Assembly: GCA_039696685.1 (NCBI GenBank)
Contig: CP155566.1
Span: 186,001-250,000 of the forward strand
From: Vibrio sp. CDRSL-10 TSBA
GTDB taxonomy: Bacteria > Pseudomonadota > Gammaproteobacteria > Enterobacterales > Vibrionaceae
Reading direction: 5' to 3'
DNA length: 64,000 nucleotides
Below the pieces are notes generated by a model that was not told the DNA's origin, did not search any database, and saw only the letters and a list, made by a program, of their open reading frames with translations. This document shows positions 54,218 through 64,000 of this stretch, in pieces; the first letter of the stretch is position 1, and the number at the start of each line of letters is the position of its first letter. A program made the position numbers and the translations under genes.

Positions 54218-55402
54218 ATGTCTAAAGAAAAATTTGAACGTACGAAACCGCACGTAAACGTTGGTACTATCGGCCACGTTGACCACGGTAAAACAACTCT
54301 AACAGCAGCTATCTGTACTACACTGGCGAAAGTGTACGGCGGTGCAGCTCGTGACTTCGCGTCAATCGACAACGCTCCAGAAGAGCGTGAGCGTGGTATC
54401 ACAATCTCTACTTCACACGTAGAGTACGACACTCCAACTCGTCACTACGCACACGTAGACTGCCCAGGACACGCTGACTATGTTAAAAACATGATCACCG
54501 GTGCTGCACAGATGGACGGTGGTATCCTAGTTGTTGCTGCGACAGATGGTCCAATGCCACAAACTCGTGAGCACATCCTGCTAGGCCGTCAGGTTGGTAT
54601 CCCTTACATCATCGTATTCATGAACAAATGTGACATGGTTGATGATGAAGAGCTGCTAGAACTAGTAGAAATGGAAGTTCGTGAACTTCTTTCTGAATAC
54701 GATTTCCCAGGTGATGACCTACCAGTTATCCAAGGTTCTGCACTAGGCGCACTAAACGGCGAAGAGCAGTGGGAAGCGAAAATCGTTGAACTGGCAGAAG
54801 CACTGGACAGCTACATCCCAGAGCCAGAGCGTGCAGTAGACATGCCGTTCCTGATGCCAATCGAAGACGTATTCTCAATCCAAGGTCGTGGTACAGTAGT
54901 AACTGGCCGTATCGAGCGCGGTATCCTGAAAGTAGGTGATGAAGTTGCAATCGTTGGTATCCACGACACAACAACTACTACTTGTACAGGTGTTGAAATG
55001 TTCCGTAAACTGCTAGACGAAGGTCGTGCAGGTGAGAACGTTGGTGCACTTCTACGTGGTACTAAGCGTGATGAAGTAGAACGTGGTCAAGTACTAGCTA
55101 AACCAGGTTCAATCACTCCACACACTAAGTTCGAATCAGAAGTATACGTACTGTCTAAAGATGAAGGTGGTCGTCACACTCCATTCTTCAAAGGCTACCG
55201 TCCACAGTTCTACTTCCGTACAACTGACGTAACTGGTAACATCGAGCTACCAGAAGGCGTAGAAATGGTAATGCCAGGCGACAACATCCAGATGACTGTT
55301 GATCTGATCGCTCCAATCGCGATGGACGAAGGTCTGCGTTTCGCGATTCGTGAAGGCGGCCGTACAGTAGGTGCTGGTGTTGTAGCGAAAATCTTTGCTT
55401 AA
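54218..55402 (+). CDS. tufB: Elongation factor Tu
   Basis: An intact 394-residue EF-Tu that brings aminoacyl-tRNA to the ribosome with GTP. GTPase motifs are [14 protein letters not shown] (about 19-32), [12 protein letters not shown] and [10 protein letters not shown]. Domains 2 and 3 follow from about residue 205, with [13 protein letters not shown] and the end [10 protein letters not shown]. Codon use is extremely biased, as expected for one of the most abundant proteins. It is cotranscribed with the four upstream tRNAs; a second tuf copy probably exists elsewhere. Confidence 0.98.
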   Translation: MSKEKFERTKPHVNVGTIGHVDHGKTTLTAAICTTLAKVYGGAARDFASIDNAPEERERGITISTSHVEYDTPTRHYAHVDCPGHADYVKNMITGAAQMDGGILVVAATDGPMPQTREHILLGRQVGIPYIIVFMNKCDMVDDEELLELVEMEVRELLSEYDFPGDDLPVIQGSALGALNGEEQWEAKIVELAEALDSYIPEPERAVDMPFLMPIEDVFSIQGRGTVVTGRIERGILKVGDEVAIVGIHDTTTTTCTGVEMFRKLLDEGRAGENVGALLRGTKRDEVERGQVLAKPGSITPHTKFESEVYVLSKDEGGRHTPFFKGYRPQFYFRTTDVTGNIELPEGVEMVMPGDNIQMTVDLIAPIAMDEGLRFAIREGGRTVGAGVVAKIFA

Positions 55403-55441
55403 TCTTTCGATTAGTGAAGAATGATTTGACTACACAGTAGT

Positions 55442-55469
55442 AAAGAGGGCATCATTTGATGCCCTTTTT
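55442..55469 (+). terminator. Terminator of the tRNA-tufB operon
   Basis: A thirteen-base stem (AAAGAGGGCATCA/TGATGCCCTTTTT-type) ending in T, 39 bases after the tufB stop. Confidence 0.92.
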
Positions 55470-55645
55470 CTGCGCTGTAACTTTTTGTGTCGATTTATTA
55501 GTCGATCACGAGCAAGGAATTCTGGGACTGAGACTATGTGCTTGGTCTGAGCGCTCAATCAACACGTGATGTGTTTTTTGAATGGATTTGCCCTGCAACA
55601 GCGGGGCGGTTGTCGTCTATAGTAAGACTTGTGACAGGTTGGTTT

Positions 55646-56026
55646 ATGAAAGCAAACAATGCTGAGACTCCTGATAGCTCAAGTGCTGCAGATACGTTTA
55701 AGTGGCTAGTCACTTTTGTTCTGCTGGCCGCTGCTGTTGTGGGTAATTACCTGTATGGTGAATTGTCTGTAGTGATTCGCGCTGCAGGTGTGATTGTGCT
55801 GATTGCAGCTGCGCTTGGCGTAGCAGCGACCACCGCAAAAGGTAAAGCTGCGATTATTTTTGCACGCGAATCGCGTATGGAAGTTCGTAAGGTTGTCTGG
55901 CCAACGCGTCAGGAATCGATGCAAACCACGTTGATCGTGTTAGCTGTAAGTATTGTAATGGCTCTGGTGCTTTGGGGCATTGACGGCATTATGGTTCGTC
56001 TTGTTGCCTTTGCAACCGGAGTATAG
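55646..56026 (+). CDS. secE: Preprotein translocase subunit SecE
   Basis: A 126-residue SecE from the ATG at 55646 (MKANNAETPDSSSAADTFKW); codons upstream in the same frame do not look coding. Three hydrophobic segments lie at about 18-36, 40-58 and 95-118. The conserved cytoplasmic hinge ESRMEVRKVVWPTRQESMQT precedes the last one. SecE clamps SecY in the inner-membrane translocon. It is 12 bases before nusG, the standard secE-nusG pair. Confidence 0.96.
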   Translation: MKANNAETPDSSSAADTFKWLVTFVLLAAAVVGNYLYGELSVVIRAAGVIVLIAAALGVAATTAKGKAAIIFARESRMEVRKVVWPTRQESMQTTLIVLAVSIVMALVLWGIDGIMVRLVAFATGV

Positions 56027-56038
56027 AGGGTTTAATAC

Positions 56039-56587
56039 ATGAGTGAAGCTCCAAAAAAACGCTGGTATGTAGTTCAAGCCTTCTCAGGGTTTGAAGGTCG
56101 TGTCGCTCAGTCGCTACGCGAACATATCAAAATGCATAGCATGGAAGAGCTGTTCGGCGAAGTTCTGGTTCCAACTGAAGAAGTTGTTGAGATGCGCGCG
56201 GGTCAACGCCGCAAGAGCGAGCGTAAATTCTTCCCTGGCTATGTGCTGGTGCAAATGATCATGAATGATGAATCATGGCACCTGGTTCGTAGTGTTCCTC
56301 GTGTTATGGGCTTCATTGGTGGTACCTCTGATCGTCCAGCACCTATCACTGATAAAGAAGCGGATGCGATTCTGAACCGTCTTGAGAAAGCGAGCGAAGC
56401 GCCGCGTCCTAAGACTATGTTCGAAGCCGGTGAAGTGGTACGTGTTAACGAAGGTCCATTTGCTGACTTCAACGGTACTGTTGAAGAAGTGGATTACGAG
56501 AAGAGCCGCCTGAAAGTGTCTGTATCGATCTTCGGTCGTGCAACACCAGTTGAGCTTGAATTTGGTCAAGTTGAAAAACTTGATTAA
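56039..56587 (+). CDS. nusG: Transcription elongation/termination factor NusG
   Basis: A 182-residue NusG (181 in E. coli). The NGN domain runs from [20 protein letters not shown] to about residue 115 and binds RNA polymerase. The KOW domain starts at [20 protein letters not shown] (about 128-147) and contacts Rho or S10. It links RNA polymerase to Rho and to the leading ribosome. The gene is followed by a hairpin that also holds the rplK promoter. Confidence 0.97.
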   Translation: MSEAPKKRWYVVQAFSGFEGRVAQSLREHIKMHSMEELFGEVLVPTEEVVEMRAGQRRKSERKFFPGYVLVQMIMNDESWHLVRSVPRVMGFIGGTSDRPAPITDKEADAILNRLEKASEAPRPKTMFEAGEVVRVNEGPFADFNGTVEEVDYEKSRLKVSVSIFGRATPVELEFGQVEKLD

Positions 56588-56605
56588 AAAAACACCTTTT
56601 TAGGC

Positions 56606-56647
56606 TTGTTTAAGGCGCGAAATCTGACTATAATTTCGCGCCTTTTT
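56606..56647 (+). promoter_or_regulatory. nusG terminator overlapping the rplK promoter
   Basis: A long palindrome AGGCGCGAAAT/AATTTCGCGCCT with five T looks like the nusG terminator. Inside its right arm sits TATAAT, with TTGTTT 17 bases upstream (56606-56611), so it also reads as a promoter for rplK (the L11 promoter position in E. coli). A GC-rich discriminator CGCGCC follows the -10 box. A near-identical palindrome stands before rplJ. Confidence 0.7.
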
Positions 56648-56744
56648 ATTGGTCTTTAACTGTTTTAAAGGCCAGTAGAATTAAGACAGTAAACGGGGAG
56701 CTGATCGATTGGTTAGCGTTTGAACCCATAATTTAGGAAATATC

Positions 56745-57880
<1,136 letters not shown>

Positions 57881-57885
57881 TGCAT

Positions 57886-57923
57886 TTGCTTAGGTGCGAA
57901 ATTAGTGTATAATTTCGCGCCTA
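57886..57923 (+). promoter_or_regulatory. Palindromic promoter region of rplJ
   Basis: TTGCTT (57886-57891), a 16-base spacer and TATAAT (57908-57913) lie in the palindrome AGGTGCGAAATTA...TAATTTCGCGCCT. The 15 bases TATAATTTCGCGCCT are identical to those before rplK. There is no T run, so promoter activity is more likely than termination. It matches the position of the E. coli L10 promoter. Confidence 0.65.
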
Positions 57924-57949
57924 ATATTTGTGGTTGGGGCTGAACTTTG

Positions 57950-58160
57950 GTTCTTTGAATTCTTCGGAATTCAGTGTGAATTAAGACCCAGTCTCCGTCC
58001 AAGACCGTAGGCGTTATCCCCGGATAACTTAATGCAACCTACGTAGATGGTGCCCGAACTGACAGAAAGCTCTAATTTTATTAGTTACCTTTCTTCTGGG
58101 AATGCACCTATTAAGCTCTCACTGTTGTGATAATAGTGAGTGGTGTAACAACAACCAGGA
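57950..58160 (+). promoter_or_regulatory. L10 leader controlling rplJL translation
   Basis: The roughly 200-base leader before rplJ holds several pairing segments (for example AGACCGTAGGCGTTATCCCC and TAACTTAATGCAACCTACG), the pattern of the ribosomal L10 leader that binds L10-(L7/L12) and shuts off its own translation. A CAGGAG ribosome site precedes rplJ. The call rests on place and general features; I did not fold it fully. Confidence 0.6.
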
Positions 58161-58170
58161 GTAATCCAAG

Positions 58171-58665
58171 ATGGCTTTAAATCTTCAAGACAAAAAAGCA
58201 ATTGTCGCTGAAGTCAACGAAGCGGCCAGTGGTGCACTTTCTGCAGTTGTAGCTGACTCTCGTGGTGTACAAGTTGCTGCGATGACAACTCTGCGTAAAC
58301 AAGCTCGTGAAGCTGGTGTTTACCTGAAAGTTGTTCGTAACACACTTGCACGTCGTGCAGTAGAAGGCACAGCTTACGAATGTCTTCAAGACGTATTCGT
58401 AGGTCCTACTTTGATCGGTTTCTCTAACGAGCACCCAGGTGCTGCAGCGCGTCTTTTCAAAGACTTCGCTAAAGAGAACAAAGAATTCGAGATCAAAGCG
58501 GCTGCATATGAAGGCGCAGTTACTGACGTTGAAGTACTAGCGACGCTACCAACTTACGACGAAGCAATTGCACGTCTGATGATGTGCATGAAAGAAGCTT
58601 CTGCTGGCAAGCTGGTTCGCACTATCGCTGCTGTCCGCGACCAAAAAGAAGCAGAAGCGGCTTAA
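58171..58665 (+). CDS. rplJ: Ribosomal protein L10
   Basis: A 164-residue L10 (165 in E. coli). The N-terminal rRNA-binding domain starts [20 protein letters not shown] and includes [17 protein letters not shown]. The C-terminal helix that holds L7/L12 dimers lies at about 135-160. It forms the base of the ribosomal stalk and is likely to control its own leader. Confidence 0.97.
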   Translation: MALNLQDKKAIVAEVNEAASGALSAVVADSRGVQVAAMTTLRKQAREAGVYLKVVRNTLARRAVEGTAYECLQDVFVGPTLIGFSNEHPGAAARLFKDFAKENKEFEIKAAAYEGAVTDVEVLATLPTYDEAIARLMMCMKEASAGKLVRTIAAVRDQKEAEAA

Positions 58666-58724
58666 TAGCCTTGCTTTTTACTGGTTGCTAAATAAACTTA
58701 TTGTTGACTTAAAAGAGAATTGTT

Positions 58725-59093
58725 ATGTCTATTACTAACGAGCAAATCCTAGACGCAGTTGCAGAAATGTCTGTAATGCAAGTTGTTGAACTGATCACTG
58801 CAATGGAAGAAAAATTCGGTGTTACTGCTGCTGCTGCTGTTGTAGCTGGCGGTGCTGCTGCAGGCGAAGCTGCTGCTGAGCAAACTGAATTCGACGTTGT
58901 TCTGACTGCTGCTGGCGCAAACAAAGTTGCTGTTATCAAAGCAGTACGTGGCGCAACTGGCCTAGGTCTGAAAGAAGCTAAAGCTCTAGTTGACGGTGCT
59001 CCAGCACCTCTGAAAGAAGCAGTTTCTAAAGACGAAGCTGAAGCACTGAAGAAAGAGCTTGAAGAAGCTGGTGCAACTGTTGAAGTTAAGTAA
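58725..59093 (+). CDS. rplL: Ribosomal protein L7/L12
   Basis: A 122-residue acidic stalk protein. The N-terminal dimer domain ends at about 35, an Ala/Gly-rich hinge ([19 protein letters not shown]) covers about 37-56, and the C-terminal domain has [20 protein letters not shown], which recruits translation GTPases. It needs several copies per ribosome, so its ribosome site and codon use are strong. Confidence 0.97.
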   Translation: MSITNEQILDAVAEMSVMQVVELITAMEEKFGVTAAAAVVAGGAAAGEAAAEQTEFDVVLTAAGANKVAVIKAVRGATGLGLKEAKALVDGAPAPLKEAVSKDEAEALKKELEEAGATVEVK

Positions 59094-59125
59094 TAATTAC
59101 TTAATTTCTTAGCCGTAAGGCTAAT

Positions 59126-59156
59126 GGCTGGTGGTTTATTGACCACCGGCCTTTTT
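59126..59156 (+). terminator. Attenuator between rplL and rpoB
   Basis: The stem GGCTGGTGGT/ACCACCGGCC with five T is the partial terminator that lowers rpoBC transcription relative to rplJL, as known from E. coli. Confidence 0.85.
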
Positions 59157-59215
59157 GCGCTGTAGGGTATGAGCGAATTTTCCCGCTGTTTAAGCGTTTC
59201 ATATCCATGCAAAAA

Positions 59216-59242
59216 ACGCCTCATTCTTTCGTAATGAGACGT
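59216..59242 (+). promoter_or_regulatory. Hairpin in the rplL-rpoB spacer, possible RNase III site
   Basis: A hairpin (ACGCCTCATT/AATGAGACGT with one mismatch) lies 80 bases before rpoB. E. coli has an RNase III processing stem at this place. Function inferred from place only. Confidence 0.45.
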
Positions 59243-59323
59243 CACTACAGTAAACAGCTATCTAGTCACTGTCTTCTTTGATGCAGACAGTTTGGGTCAC
59301 TTATCAGCGAGCTGAGGAACCCC

Positions 59324-63353
<4,030 letters not shown>

Positions 63354-63358
63354 ACCTT

Positions 63359-63381
63359 AAGGTTCCCCGCATGGGGAACCT
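63359..63381 (+). other. Hairpin between rpoB and rpoC
   Basis: A perfect stem AAGGTTCCCC/GGGGAACCT with loop GCAT directly after the rpoB stop. There is no T run, so it is more likely an RNA-processing or stability element than a terminator. Confidence 0.5.
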
Positions 63382-63455
63382 AACCGGTTTTCTGGTAGGA
63401 AGGTGCTCGCTAGTTCACGCGGCGAGCTCCTTTTAACTCCTTACAGGAGCTGATT

Positions 63456-64000
63456 GTGAAAGACTTATTAAACTTTCTGAAAGCACAGCATAAGACCGAA
63501 GAATTTGATGCAATCAAAATCGGTCTGTCTTCACCGGACATGATTCGTTCATGGTCTTTTGGTGAAGTAAAGAAACCTGAGACCATCAACTATCGTACGT
63601 TCAAACCTGAGCGCGATGGTCTGTTCTGTGCGCGTATCTTTGGTCCGGTAAAAGACTACGAATGTCTTTGTGGTAAATATAAACGCCTGAAACACCGCGG
63701 AGTTATCTGTGAGAAGTGTGGCGTTGAAGTTACTCAGACTAAAGTTCGTCGTGACCGTATGGGCCACATTGAACTGGCGTCACCAGTAGCTCACATCTGG
63801 TTCCTGAAATCACTGCCATCTCGCATCGGTTTGCTGATGGACATGCCACTACGTGATATCGAGCGCGTACTGTACTTTGAAATGTACGTAGTGACAGAAC
63901 CAGGTATGACTGACCTGGAACGTGGTCAGATGCTGACAGAAGAAGAGTACCTGGATCGCCTGGAAGAGTGGGGCGACGAGTTCTCTGCGAAAATGGGTGC
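63456..64000 (+). CDS. rpoC: RNA polymerase beta' subunit, 3' part outside the window
   Basis: The gene starts at a GTG ([20 protein letters not shown]), preceded by a CAGGAG ribosome site; rpoC also starts with GTG in E. coli. About 181 codons are visible and intact. The N-terminal zinc finger is complete, with Cys ligands in YECLCGKYK and [11 protein letters not shown] (about residues 70-88). It forms the clamp and active centre of RNA polymerase with rpoB, 102 bases upstream. Confidence 0.97.
   Translation, partial: MKDLLNFLKAQHKTEEFDAIKIGLSSPDMIRSWSFGEVKKPETINYRTFKPERDGLFCARIFGPVKDYECLCGKYKRLKHRGVICEKCGVEVTQTKVRRDRMGHIELASPVAHIWFLKSLPSRIGLLMDMPLRDIERVLYFEMYVVTEPGMTDLERGQMLTEEEYLDRLEEWGDEFSAKMG

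Noticed and set aside
55538..55645. N-terminal extension of SecE
   Set aside because: Codons before 55646 do not match SecE and the internal ATG gives the usual length.

Overview
This is a housekeeping segment of chromosome 1 of a Vibrio species. The evidence is the gene order (yjaG, hupA, purHD, zntR, fis-dusB-prmA, aroQ-accBC, acs, crbS, gppA-rhlB, trxA, rho, ubiD-fre, rrn operon, pssA, murB-birA, coaA, tRNA-tufB, secE-nusG, rplKAJL, rpoBC) and a 16S rRNA gene of Vibrio type. The 16S and protein sequences look closest to the V. fluvialis/V. furnissii neighbourhood, but I cannot confirm the species.

Layout. 1-8.3 kb: two surface lipoproteins, a UDG-like enzyme and a D-2-hydroxyacid dehydrogenase, then yjaG, a YbdG-type MscS channel, a CNNM/CBS membrane protein, hupA and a DUF1481 lipoprotein. 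8.3-17.2 kb: purine genes purHD with a PurR-like box, zntR, a Fur-boxed TonB receptor of the CirA/IrgA class, a MetE-like methyltransferase and an AEC carrier. 17.2-22.1 kb: fis, dusB, prmA and aroQ-accB-accC. 22.3-32.1 kb: an acetate-assimilation locus with acs, a DnaQ-like exonuclease, a cNMP/CBS/nucleotidyltransferase protein, an MFS carrier and the CrbS sensor kinase. 32.1-41 kb: gppA, rhlB, trxA, rho, an exported protein of unknown function, and ubiD-ferredoxin-fre. 41-46.9 kb: a complete rrn operon (16S, tRNA-Glu, 23S, 5S, tRNA-Asp). 46.9-48.5 kb: the only clearly mobile segment, an IS630-family element with a 200-bp tandem copy of its left end, followed by a heptamer array. 48.5-64 kb: pssA, a GNAT gene, murB-birA, coaA, four tRNAs with tufB, secE-nusG, the L11-L1-L10-L7/L12 genes, rpoB and the start of rpoC.

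The strongest anomaly is in the sequence itself. Seventeen reading-frame breaks in fifteen genes, including essential rpoB, rho, accC and rplK, are all repaired by the same edit: removing one A from GAAAC (or one T from GTTTC on the other strand). Full-length proteins return every time. I read this as a consensus error with a fixed signature, not as gene decay, and I annotate the affected genes as whole CDSs with the break marked.

Biologically, the best candidates for further interest are: the nucleotidyltransferase/exonuclease pair wired into the CrbS-acs acetate locus; near-identical palindromes that carry the promoters of rplK and rplJ; UbiD with a duplicated C-terminal module followed by a small ferredoxin and fre; and the DUF1481 gene whose start codon sits directly against the hupA terminator.
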